44,445 nt of DNA from Gemmatimonadota bacterium. GTDB lineage: Bacteria; Gemmatimonadota; Gemmatimonadetes; Longimicrobiales; Gaopeijiaceae. The translations under genes were made by a program, and so were the position numbers. This document shows, one piece after another, positions 24,437-32,362 of the stretch. The notes beneath the pieces are model-generated. The model worked only from the letters and a program-made list of their open reading frames with translations. It had not been told where the DNA came from and made no database searches. Every line of letters begins with the position of its first letter. Position 1 is the stretch's first letter. The stretch spans positions 1-44,445 of the forward strand of contig JACZXQ010000026.1 in NCBI GenBank assembly GCA_022571515.1. Direction: 5' to 3'.

Positions 24437-25600
24437 TTAGCAGTCGGCGCCCGGGTCGCAGCACGCGGCCTGCGCCTCGGTCGTGACGTCATAATCCTCG
24501 CCTTTGGTCTCACGGGGATGACGCAGGGCCGTGCGCGAGCAATCGAAGGGTTGGGCTTCGTCCAGAGGCACGTCTACCAGCGGCTCGACCAGGTCGAAGT
24601 GTTCGGCGTATGGGGCCTGGCCGAGGATGCGGAACGTCTTGTCGCAAACGGCATGCCGGGCGCCCCGAATCAGCTTGTGCCCGTCATCGTCGAGCACCTC
24701 CTTGAAGGGCCCCTTGTAGATGACGGCCTGCTTGCGCTCCCAGCAGGGGCCCTGCTTGCCCTTGAAGGCCTCGACGGTGACGGACCGGAACTCGATGCCG
24801 TCCACCGTCTGCCAGGGCTCGGCCTGCCGGTCGAGGACACGAATGCCGTAGAATCCGACCTCCGCGAAGGCCGCCAGGAAGCCCTCCTCCGTGAGGGCAC
24901 CCGAAATGCACCCGCTCCACATGTCGGGGTCCTGCTGCAACGATTCCGGCACGGGCTCGTCCGAAACGATGTCGGAGATCACGGCGCGGCCTCCGCTCCT
25001 GAGCACGCGGTGGATCTCGCGGAACAGTGACGCCTTTTGGTCGGTGGCCACCAGGTTCAGGACGCAGTTCGAGACGACCACGTCCACCGCCTCGTCGGCG
25101 ACCAGCGGGTCTTGCTCACGCAGGGCTGACAGGAGGTCTTCGAGCCCCAAGAAACCCTCGGCGGACTCCACGGGCCTTGCCCTGAGATGCTTCTCGAGCA
25201 GATCGAGGTCGAGGGCCAGATCCTGGATGCGGCCGCGGCGGAACTCCACGTTCGCGTATCCCAACCGTTCAGCGACGATGGGCGCGTTGCGGCGAGCGAC
25301 CTCGAGCATTTCGGGCGTCATGTCCACACCGATGACGCGACCCGAGGAGCCCACGACTTGCGCCGCGATGAAACATATCTTCCCGGTACCGCTGCCGAGG
25401 TCCAGCACCGTCTCCCCCGGACTGAGGTGCCGGCTGGGATTTCCGCAGCCGTAGTCCTTGTCGATCACCTCGTCGGGAATGACCTCGAGGTAGGCAGGCT
25501 CGTAGTCCACCGGGCAGCACAGTTGCGGGGCCCGCGCCTCGGCGGCCTCGGCATAACGGCTCTTGACGACGGACTCCTGGCTCGGAGTCGAGGGTGCCAT
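24437..25600 (-). CDS. arsM: ArsM-like As(III) S-adenosylmethionine methyltransferase, long form
   Basis: 387 residues from ATG 25600; a TTG at 25663 would add 21 residues. SAM motif LDLGSGTGK, then GVDMTPEMLEVAR. The three cysteines needed for arsenite binding in ArsM proteins have counterparts: C52 in YGCGNP, C179 in VSNCVLN and C231 in WSGCISGAL. A C-terminal extension (about 265-387) contains VIYKGPF, DDDGH, AVCDKTF, RHPRETKG and a final CCDPGADC tail, the version I associate with arsenosugar-type loci rather than simple detoxification. No ArsR gene or ArsR box was seen. It heads the operon and is followed by a radical SAM gene. Confidence 0.82.
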   Translation of the reverse strand: MAPSTPSQESVVKSRYAEAAEARAPQLCCPVDYEPAYLEVIPDEVIDKDYGCGNPSRHLSPGETVLDLGSGTGKICFIAAQVVGSSGRVIGVDMTPEMLEVARRNAPIVAERLGYANVEFRRGRIQDLALDLDLLEKHLRARPVESAEGFLGLEDLLSALREQDPLVADEAVDVVVSNCVLNLVATDQKASLFREIHRVLRSGGRAVISDIVSDEPVPESLQQDPDMWSGCISGALTEEGFLAAFAEVGFYGIRVLDRQAEPWQTVDGIEFRSVTVEAFKGKQGPCWERKQAVIYKGPFKEVLDDDGHKLIRGARHAVCDKTFRILGQAPYAEHFDLVEPLVDVPLDEAQPFDCSRTALRHPRETKGEDYDVTTEAQAACCDPGADC

Positions 25601-25726
25601 GGTGCTGGTGTCAGGCGGTGTCAATTCGTTTGCTCCAACGATGAGGGTTCTTTCTCGACACAATACACAGGCAAGGCGATTGGTTCACATCACGAAGCTC
25701 GCACGCTGGACTTCTTCAACAGCCTT

Positions 25727-26995
25727 CTAGTCCTGCCTGAAAACCGTCCCACCCTTCATCACGAAGCGCACATTCCTCAGGGCTGTGATGTCCTCGGTGG
25801 GATCGCCCTCCACCGCGATCAGATCTGCGAGCAAGCCTACGGCAACGCTGCCCACGCGATCGCCGATCCCGAAAATGGCCGCGTTTTCCGCGGTGGCCGC
25901 CGTCAGCGCGGCGGTCGGCGTCATGCCGTAGTCGACCATCAGTTCGATCTCACGGTAATTCTCCCCGTGAGGGTATACGCCCACATCGCCTCCGAAGCAG
26001 ATACGCACGCCTGAATCGAGCGCCAGACGGAAGCTGGCGCGTTTGCGGATTAGGCGCTCAGGCTCCGGGTCCACACCCTTCTGCCATCCGCCGTAGCGGG
26101 TGATGGCCTCACCGGCCGCCAGGGTGGGGCAGAGGGCCACGCCACGCTCGGCCATCAGCCGGAAAATCTCTGGAGTGCCGCCGTCCCCGTGTTCGATGGT
26201 TGCGACGCCCGCTTCCACGGCACGCCGCATGCCTTCGGCACTCGAAGCGTGCGCCACCACCTGCCGTCCGGAACTCCCCGCCACCTCCACCACCAACTCG
26301 AGCTCGTCTTGCGTGAAGATCGGCGCTGTGGAGCCGTTCGGACCCCAGCGGTAGTCGGCGTATATCTTGATCCAATCGGCCCCGCGGCCGATTTGGTCGC
26401 GTGTGACGCGCACGAGGTCGTCGACCCCGTCGGCGACTTCCGCCCCCTTGGGCAGGCTCAGCTCTGGCGCGCCCTTGGGGTTGTAGCTGCCGGTGCCGAC
26501 GATGGCCTTGGTGGTGACGATCAGTCTCGGGCCGGGAATCACACCTTGTTCGATGGCGTCCTTGATGCCCACGTCGGCGTATCCCGCCCCCTCCGTGCCC
26601 AGGTCGCGCATGGTGGTAACACCCGCCATGAGGCTTTCCCGTACGTGCACGACGGCCCGCGCCGTGCGCAAACCCAGCGACTCGTTCAGCACCTGGTCCG
26701 TCCACGACGCCTCGTTGTACGGGTGGAGCAGGATGTGAGAGTGTCCCTCGATCAGCCCGGGCAGGAGCGTCATGTCCGGGAGATCGACGATCAGCGCTGT
26801 AGCCGGCAGGCCAACACTGGCGGCCGGGCCGGCGGCGGTGATCCGGTCCCCTTCGACCAGCACCACCCATCCCTCGTGCATGGAGCGGCCGTCGAAAACC
26901 CGGTCGGGCCTGAGGAGTCTGGCGTCTTGGGCACTCGATCCGGTGGGCAGGGCGCAGAGTAGCATCAGCGAAACGAACAAGCGGGTACGCATCAT
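25727..26995 (-). CDS. Secreted amidohydrolase (imidazolonepropionase-like)
   Basis: 422 residues with a signal peptide (cleaved near GSSAQD). Metal-dependent amidohydrolase motifs: GHSHIL (HxH), carboxylated-Lys region [20 protein letters not shown] and the C-terminal Asp in FGGDVG. The terminal [13 protein letters not shown] and [13 protein letters not shown] are typical of the imidazolonepropionase/Xaa-Pro dipeptidase-like branch. The substrate is unknown; many secreted members act on dipeptides. It starts 43 bases after the lipoprotein gene and ends 126 bases before the arsM start on the same strand. Confidence 0.86.
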   Translation of the reverse strand: MMRTRLFVSLMLLCALPTGSSAQDARLLRPDRVFDGRSMHEGWVVLVEGDRITAAGPAASVGLPATALIVDLPDMTLLPGLIEGHSHILLHPYNEASWTDQVLNESLGLRTARAVVHVRESLMAGVTTMRDLGTEGAGYADVGIKDAIEQGVIPGPRLIVTTKAIVGTGSYNPKGAPELSLPKGAEVADGVDDLVRVTRDQIGRGADWIKIYADYRWGPNGSTAPIFTQDELELVVEVAGSSGRQVVAHASSAEGMRRAVEAGVATIEHGDGGTPEIFRLMAERGVALCPTLAAGEAITRYGGWQKGVDPEPERLIRKRASFRLALDSGVRICFGGDVGVYPHGENYREIELMVDYGMTPTAALTAATAENAAIFGIGDRVGSVAVGLLADLIAVEGDPTEDITALRNVRFVMKGGTVFRQD

Positions 26996-27038
26996 GATCT
27001 ATCCTGTTGAGGGCGGGTCATCACCCTAATAGTAAGTC

Positions 27039-28328
27039 CTAGGGGACCCGCGCGAGTACCTCTCGGAACGCTCGTTGACCGAACCTGCGGGCGGCTTCCT
27101 CGACGACCCCGTCTTCCAGATCCCGCCTGAGACTGGCCATGCGGCCTGGGGCAAAAAGGTTTCTGACCGAACGGGAGACCCGAAGTTCGTCGGGATCCCC
27201 GCTGTAGCTGGCGCGCTCGAAGTCCTCGCTGCGCGATACCCGGAAGCTCGAGGTCTCCACAACGCGTCCGCGTCCGACGTCGACCAGCGTCAGACCCACG
27301 CGGAGGTTGAGGTTCAGGCGTCCGGTGACCCGGTGATACGTCACGGTGCGGCCGTCTCGGTCCCGCGTGGTTTCGGGAGTGGACTTCACGTCGCTCTCCG
27401 TTATGGCAAAGGATCGGATGTCGCCCAGGACCACGAAGTCGGTGTCGATGGTGCGTCCGATGCGGACGGCTTCTCGTGTGGTGATTCCGCCCTCGTCATA
27501 GCGTCCGTCGCGGATCTCGGCGCGCGCGACGGCGGGGTCGATGACGAAAACGAACGGCGGAGGTTGCCGCCACACGTCCAGGAGCAAGTGGTCGTGCAGG
27601 GCGGTGAGCGCCCCGTACGAGAGCTCTGCCGCGTCCTCGTCCACCACAAAGGGAAACCCCACCAAACTCACCGTGCCGATCTCGAGAGCCTGCTCCTGGA
27701 GCCTCACCGCGGCCCGTGCGTCGGTGGTCTGCGGTCCTCCCGCGATGGTCACCGCGAACCCGGCCTGCCGGAAGCTCGCTTGCAAGCGCCCCCGGTCGAA
27801 CTCGTAGCGCGCCCACGACATTCGGGTGTCGATCACACTGCGGCGCACCGCCTCGTCGTCGGCGAACCTCGGCTCGTAACGCGCAATGCGCTCGAGGGCA
27901 CCGAGGGCTTCCCTGAACCGGCCGTCGCGGCGGTCGGCTGCCGCGGTTCCGAGAAGCTCCCGAATGGCCTCGTCGTGGACGGTGCGCCTGAGGCTTCGGT
28001 AGTCGGGGCCCGGGTCGGCGATCACGCCGACGTCGCGAGTGTCTTCGATGAAGTCATCCAGGTCGGGAAGCACATCGGCCGCGGGCACGAAATTCTCCCG
28101 CTCTCGTGCGCTCTCGATGCGATTCAGGTAAAGGCCGACGACCTGTGGAGCCAACTCTTCGAGTCGCTCTCGCGCCTCCACCAGGTTCTCGTCCTTGTCC
28201 AGGGCGTCGATGTAACGCTCGGCGGCCCGCACGATGTCGCCTTGTGCCTCCAGGCCGGCGCCCGCCTCGAAGTGCTCTGCGGCGGAGGTGCATGCGGCCA
28301 GGGCAGTGAGGAGCGTCAGGGTCGACAT
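27039..28328 (-). CDS. Lipoprotein of unknown function with TPR-like N-terminal half
   Basis: Not recognised as a named family. From ATG 28328 (the frame is open to 28394) it has a lipoprotein signal with lipobox ALAAC and 429 residues. The first half is helical with tetratricopeptide-like spacing (AERYIDALDKDENLVEARERLEE, LGALERIARYEPRF). The second half is beta-rich, with long strands such as GRLNLNLRVGLTLVDVGRGRVV and regularly spaced RVSRS segments, suggesting an outer-membrane or periplasmic assembly factor. The amidohydrolase follows on the same strand. Confidence 0.6.
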   Translation of the reverse strand: MSTLTLLTALAACTSAAEHFEAGAGLEAQGDIVRAAERYIDALDKDENLVEARERLEELAPQVVGLYLNRIESARERENFVPAADVLPDLDDFIEDTRDVGVIADPGPDYRSLRRTVHDEAIRELLGTAAADRRDGRFREALGALERIARYEPRFADDEAVRRSVIDTRMSWARYEFDRGRLQASFRQAGFAVTIAGGPQTTDARAAVRLQEQALEIGTVSLVGFPFVVDEDAAELSYGALTALHDHLLLDVWRQPPPFVFVIDPAVARAEIRDGRYDEGGITTREAVRIGRTIDTDFVVLGDIRSFAITESDVKSTPETTRDRDGRTVTYHRVTGRLNLNLRVGLTLVDVGRGRVVETSSFRVSRSEDFERASYSGDPDELRVSRSVRNLFAPGRMASLRRDLEDGVVEEAARRFGQRAFREVLARVP

Positions 28329-28532
28329 CGTGTTTGAACGCACACGGCCTGACGTCGATCTCAGCCTGCTTGTCCGTCTCACGATAGTGCTCATTGGCCG
28401 TATCCCGAGTTTTCACGTGCGGTACGCGTGTGGATGCCACCATACACCATCCAACTTGGGCTACGGCTTGCGTTTCCGCACGTGTGATTCGCACCTTGCC
28501 CGTGGCCAGGCTAGAGAGGAATTGGGCGAAGA

Positions 28533-28727
28533 TCAGCGAACCGGAACACGACGAGGCATGATGAAACCGCAACCTTTTGGGTAGGGGTACTCAACTGGCG
28601 AGAACCACCACCCGACGGACAACTTCACCGTCTGACCCTCGGGGAGGGTGTGCCGCCCGATCGGCTGCCAGGAAGACGCCGTGGCGAGGGTCCAGTTGCC
28701 CTGAAGCCGTGCGTGTTCTTCCCAGCT
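28533..28727 (-). other. Protein-like fragment without a start codon, in the 28329-28725 gap
   Basis: The 397-base gap between the lipoprotein start and sdhB contains one open stretch on the reverse strand, overlapping the sdhB stop by two bases. It ends at the TGA at 28533 and reads in part GNWTLATASSWQPIG, LPEGQTVKLSVGWW and YPYPKGCGF. The composition is protein-like but there is no in-frame ATG, GTG or TTG, so it may be the 3' relic of a lost gene. A perfect ACCCTC-ggg-GAGGGT hairpin lies inside it (28635-28649). The rest of the gap shows nothing recognisable. Confidence 0.3.
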
Positions 28728-29481
28728 ACTTCTTGGCCGGACTCCCCATCACGAGCTGCACCAGCTTGCCGAGCGGATCATACGCAACGTCGATGACGCG
28801 CTCCTTGAGCGGAATGATCGCGTTGTCCGTGATCGTGATGTGCTCGGGGCACACCTTGGTGCAGCACTTGGTGATGTTGCAGTAGCCGATACCGAAGGCC
28901 TCCTTGAGCTCGTCGCGCCGGTCCTCCTCATCGAGCGGGTGCATCTCCAGGGCCGCCACGTGGACCAGGAAGCGCGGCCCGATGAACCCTTCGTGCAGGT
29001 GGTGGTCACGCAAGACGTGGCACACGTCCTGGCACAGGTAGCACTCGATGCACTTCCTGAACTCCTGAACGCGGTCGACGTCCTTCTGGTACATGCGCCA
29101 GGTGCCGTCGGGATCGTCGGGCTCCCTCGGCTTGAACGGCTTGATGCGCTTCTTGACCTCGTAGTTCCACGATACGTCGGGCACGAGATCCCTTATCACC
29201 GGGAAGGCCCGCAGCGGTTCGATGGTGATCGGCTTGTCGAGCGGCACCTCGCTCATGCGCATCATGCACAGGAGCTTCGGGTTGCCGTTCACCTCCGCAG
29301 AGCAGGAGCCGCATTTCCCGGCCTTGCAGTTCCAGCGCACAGCCAGGTCGGGAGCCGATTCGGCCTGAATCTGATGCACCGCGTCCAGCACGACCATGCC
29401 CTCGGTGATCTCGGTCTCGTACGTCCCGAACTCGCCGCCGTCGACGTCTCCTCGCCAGAGCTTGAACGTTGCCCTGGCCAT
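28726..29481 (-). CDS. sdhB: Succinate dehydrogenase iron-sulfur subunit
   Basis: 251 residues. The N-terminal plant-type ferredoxin domain has the [2Fe-2S] cysteines in CKAGKCGSCSAEV...LLC. The C-terminal domain has CIECYLCQDVC and CCTKVCP for the [4Fe-4S] and [3Fe-4S] clusters. The ending (AIIPLKERVIDVAYDPLG) is like the actinobacterial-type enzyme. The start overlaps the sdhA stop (TGATG). It passes electrons from the flavoprotein to the quinone site of SdhC. Confidence 0.92.
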   Translation of the reverse strand: MARATFKLWRGDVDGGEFGTYETEITEGMVVLDAVHQIQAESAPDLAVRWNCKAGKCGSCSAEVNGNPKLLCMMRMSEVPLDKPITIEPLRAFPVIRDLVPDVSWNYEVKKRIKPFKPREPDDPDGTWRMYQKDVDRVQEFRKCIECYLCQDVCHVLRDHHLHEGFIGPRFLVHVAALEMHPLDEEDRRDELKEAFGIGYCNITKCCTKVCPEHITITDNAIIPLKERVIDVAYDPLGKLVQLVMGSPAKK

Positions 29482-31325
29482 CAGCCCTGCTCCTCGATGA
29501 TCCGCTTGAGATCGTCACGCATCTCAGGTATCGGCTCTCGCCGGGATTGCATCTCCCCGTCGGGCCCCTTGCTGAGAATGGTGATGACTTTGCCGAGCTC
29601 CGGGTCCTTGTCCGGATAGTCGACTCGGGAATGCGCGCCGCGGCTTTCCTTTCTCATCGCCGCCGCCCGCACCGAGGCTTCGGCCACCATGAACAGGCAC
29701 TTGAGGTCCAGCGCCGTGTGCCAGCCTGGGTTGAATTCACGGCTTCCGTTCACGCTCACCCGCTCACCCTTGGCCTTCAGGGCGAGCACTCCCTCGAGCG
29801 CTTCGCTGAGCCCCTCTTCGTCGCGGATGATGCCCGCCTTGTCCTGCATGAGCTCTTGCAGCGCGAACTGGATCTGATACGGGCCGTCCGCTCCGGCGCT
29901 CGCGCCGGGGCTCGCGCCGGGGCCGTCCTGTCTCTCGAGGGGCGCCAGAGCTTCGCGTGACATCGCTTCGATCTGGCCGGCGTCGATGGTGGGAGCGGAC
30001 CGTTCGGCTGCGAAGTTGGCCGCGTACTCTCCAGCTCGCTTTCCGAATACGAGCAAGTCCGAAAGCGAGTTACCGCCAAGCCGGTTGGCCCCGTGGAGAC
30101 CCGCCGCGCATTCGCCCGCGGCGAACAGTCCGGGCACGGTCGACATCTGGGTATCGGCGTCCACACGGATGCCGCCCATCACGTAGTGCGTGGTGGGGCC
30201 GACCTCCATGCGTTGTTCGGTGATGTCGAGCTCCGCCAACTCCTTGAACTGGTGGTACATGCTCGGGAGCTTCTTCTTGATGTGCTCTGGCGCGTTCTTG
30301 ATGTGCTCCTTGATCCAGGAGATGTCGAGGAACACCCCGCCGTGCGGACTTCCACGCCCCTCCTTGACCTCGCGCACGATCATGCGAGCCACGTGGTCCC
30401 GCGTGAGCAACTCAGGGGGCCTGCGTGCGTCGCGGTCGCCGATGATGTAGCGCCAGCCCTCCTCCGGCGTGTCGGCGGTCTGGTCCTTGTACATCTCTGG
30501 GATGTCATCGAACATGAAGCGGTGCCCCTCGCTGTTCGTGAGGATCCCGCCTTCGCCCCGCACGCCCTCCGTCACCAGAATGCCGCGCACGCTCGGCGGC
30601 CACACCATGCCGGTGGGGTGGAACTGGATGAACTCCATGTCCATCAGGTCCGCCCCGGCGTCGTACGCCAGTGAGTGACCGTCCCCCGTATACTCCCAGC
30701 TGTTGCTGGTGATCTTGAAGGCGCGGCCGATGCCTCCGGTGGCCATGATCACCGCACCCGCCTTGAAGACCGTGAAGCGCCCCCGCTCCCGGTCGTAGGC
30801 GAACGCTCCGGCCACGCGCTCGCCGTCCATGAGGAGCGCGGTGACGGTGTACTCCATGTACACGTCCATGCCCTGGTGCACGCCGTGATCCTGTAGCGTG
30901 CGGAGCATCTCCAGGCCGGTGCGGTCGCCCACGTGGGCCAGGCGCGGGTATGCGTGCCCGCCGAAGTTCCGCTGATTCATCTTGCCGTCGGGCGTCCTGT
31001 CCATTAGGGCGCCCCAAGCCTCGAGTTCGCGCACGCGGTCGGGCGCTTCCTTGGCGTGCACCTCGGCCATGCGCCAGTTGTTGAGGTACTGGCCACCGCG
31101 CATGGTGTCGGCGAAGTGCACCCGCCAGTTGTCCCGCTCATCCACGTTGCCGAGTGCGGCCGCCACGCCCCCCTCGGCCATCACCGTGTGCGCTTTGCCG
31201 AGGAGCGACTTGCAGACGAGCCCCACCGAGGCGCCCGCCGCCGCGGCCTCGATGGCCGCGCGTAGGCCGGCCCCGCCGGCCCCGATCACGAGGACATCGT
31301 GTTCCCGTTCCTGATGGCCCGCCAT
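29481..31325 (-). CDS. sdhA: Succinate dehydrogenase flavoprotein subunit
   Basis: 614 residues with FAD motif VIGAGGAGLRAA, the covalent-FAD histidine in AHTVMAEGGVAAA, the substrate-side segment FHPTGM, LLVTEGVRGEGG-like residues, and GGIRVD..MSTVPGLFAAGE. A short low-complexity insert (GASPGASAGADG, about residue 475) is unusual. The start shares a base with the sdhC stop (TAATG). It oxidises succinate to fumarate in the TCA cycle. Confidence 0.93.
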   Translation of the reverse strand: MAGHQEREHDVLVIGAGGAGLRAAIEAAAAGASVGLVCKSLLGKAHTVMAEGGVAAALGNVDERDNWRVHFADTMRGGQYLNNWRMAEVHAKEAPDRVRELEAWGALMDRTPDGKMNQRNFGGHAYPRLAHVGDRTGLEMLRTLQDHGVHQGMDVYMEYTVTALLMDGERVAGAFAYDRERGRFTVFKAGAVIMATGGIGRAFKITSNSWEYTGDGHSLAYDAGADLMDMEFIQFHPTGMVWPPSVRGILVTEGVRGEGGILTNSEGHRFMFDDIPEMYKDQTADTPEEGWRYIIGDRDARRPPELLTRDHVARMIVREVKEGRGSPHGGVFLDISWIKEHIKNAPEHIKKKLPSMYHQFKELAELDITEQRMEVGPTTHYVMGGIRVDADTQMSTVPGLFAAGECAAGLHGANRLGGNSLSDLLVFGKRAGEYAANFAAERSAPTIDAGQIEAMSREALAPLERQDGPGASPGASAGADGPYQIQFALQELMQDKAGIIRDEEGLSEALEGVLALKAKGERVSVNGSREFNPGWHTALDLKCLFMVAEASVRAAAMRKESRGAHSRVDYPDKDPELGKVITILSKGPDGEMQSRREPIPEMRDDLKRIIEEQG

Positions 31326-32131
31326 TAGAAGATTCTCCAGTCGACCCAGACGCCCATGGCGAGCATGCGGATGTAGAAGTCCGTGAACCCGACCCAGACG
31401 AGGCTCATCCAGGCGAACAGCATGTGGCGCTTGTTGAGGCAGGTGACGCAGTTGTGCGCGGCATTTCTCACCGGTTTGCCGGTAAAGACGTTGAGCCTGC
31501 CCCCCACGAGGTGCCGCAGAGAGTGGCAGCCGAATGTGTAGCTCCCGAGCAGGATGACGTTCACCCAGAGCACGAGGGACCCGACGCCCAATCCGAAGCT
31601 GGTCTCACCCGTGGCCGCGTTCTCGAACCACATCCCCTTCCAGGCGTCGTAGGTGAGCACCACCATGATGAGAACCGCGAGGTACATGAAGTACCTGTGC
31701 GCGTTCTGCATGATCAACGGGAACGAGTTCTCACCCAGGTACGATTTTCGCGGCTCCCCCACGGAACAGTTGGGCGGGTCTGCCCAGAACGCCTTGTAGT
31801 ATGCTCCTCGGTAGTAGTAGCACGTAAGCCTGAAGCCACCCGGTGCCCAAAGAATCAGGAAGGCCGGAGACCAGGGCAGCCACTCGGCCCAAAACGAGGG
31901 TTTGGGGCCGAACAGGGCGTGGTGCGAGCTCCCGAAGAACTCGGGTGAATAGAACGGAGACAGGTAATTGCCGAATGCGTAGTTCACACCCTGGAACGCG
32001 GCCCAGGTGGAGTAGACAATGAAGGCGCTCAGGCCGAAGAAGACCACTAATGGTTGGAGCCACCAGATGTCTCGCCGCATGGTCTCCCCGAACGTCCCGC
32101 GCATGGGCAGCGAGGTCGAGACAGGGGGCAC
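31325..32131 (-). CDS. sdhC: Succinate dehydrogenase membrane subunit (five-helix cytochrome b type)
   Basis: 268 residues from a GTG at 32131 with AAAGGA upstream. It has five hydrophobic helices and histidines on helices and loops (FGSSHHALF, QNAHRYF, CHSLRHLVGG, HMLFAW) that could bind two hemes. It resembles the single large membrane anchor of mycobacterial Sdh1-type enzymes rather than the SdhC/SdhD pair. A CVTCLNKRH segment is notable. First gene of sdhCAB; the 231-base region upstream faces the ADOP permease leader. Confidence 0.85.
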   Translation of the reverse strand: MPPVSTSLPMRGTFGETMRRDIWWLQPLVVFFGLSAFIVYSTWAAFQGVNYAFGNYLSPFYSPEFFGSSHHALFGPKPSFWAEWLPWSPAFLILWAPGGFRLTCYYYRGAYYKAFWADPPNCSVGEPRKSYLGENSFPLIMQNAHRYFMYLAVLIMVVLTYDAWKGMWFENAATGETSFGLGVGSLVLWVNVILLGSYTFGCHSLRHLVGGRLNVFTGKPVRNAAHNCVTCLNKRHMLFAWMSLVWVGFTDFYIRMLAMGVWVDWRIF

Positions 32132-32312
32132 GTTTTGTCGTCCTTTCCGGTGTATTCACACCTGGAGAAGGTGTCTGGCGCCCCGACGCAGAGTGAGGCC
32201 CCGCAAAAGGCGCCAAAGGTCAGCCAGAATAACTTAGCCAGCCTCTAGGAGCCCACAAGGCGGGGGGGAAGGCCCACCCTTGCATGCCACCCCGCAAGAA
32301 GCAGTATTCCCA

Positions 32313-32338
32313 ACGGACGGCGGTCGCCCGCCGTTCGT
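32313..32338. repeat. Hairpin in the leader of the ADOP permease gene
   Basis: ACGGCGG (32317-32323) and CCGCCGT (32328-32334) pair around a TCGC loop. A G-T pair and three more pairs extend the stem to 11 bp. The hairpin ends 24 bases before the ATG, just upstream of the GGAG ribosome site (32352-32355), and could act in attenuation or message stability. There is no T-run. Confidence 0.45.
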
Positions 32339-32362
32339 AGGCGGTTTCCCCGGAGTACCCCT

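Noticed and set aside
25601-25726. ArsR operator upstream of the arsM-like gene
   Set aside because: No convincing inverted repeat of the ArsR type was seen, and no arsR gene lies in the window.
27075-28337. 420-codon open frame on the + strand opposite the lipoprotein gene
   Set aside because: The translation is low-complexity without any recognisable motif. The reverse frame has a lipobox and coherent repeats.
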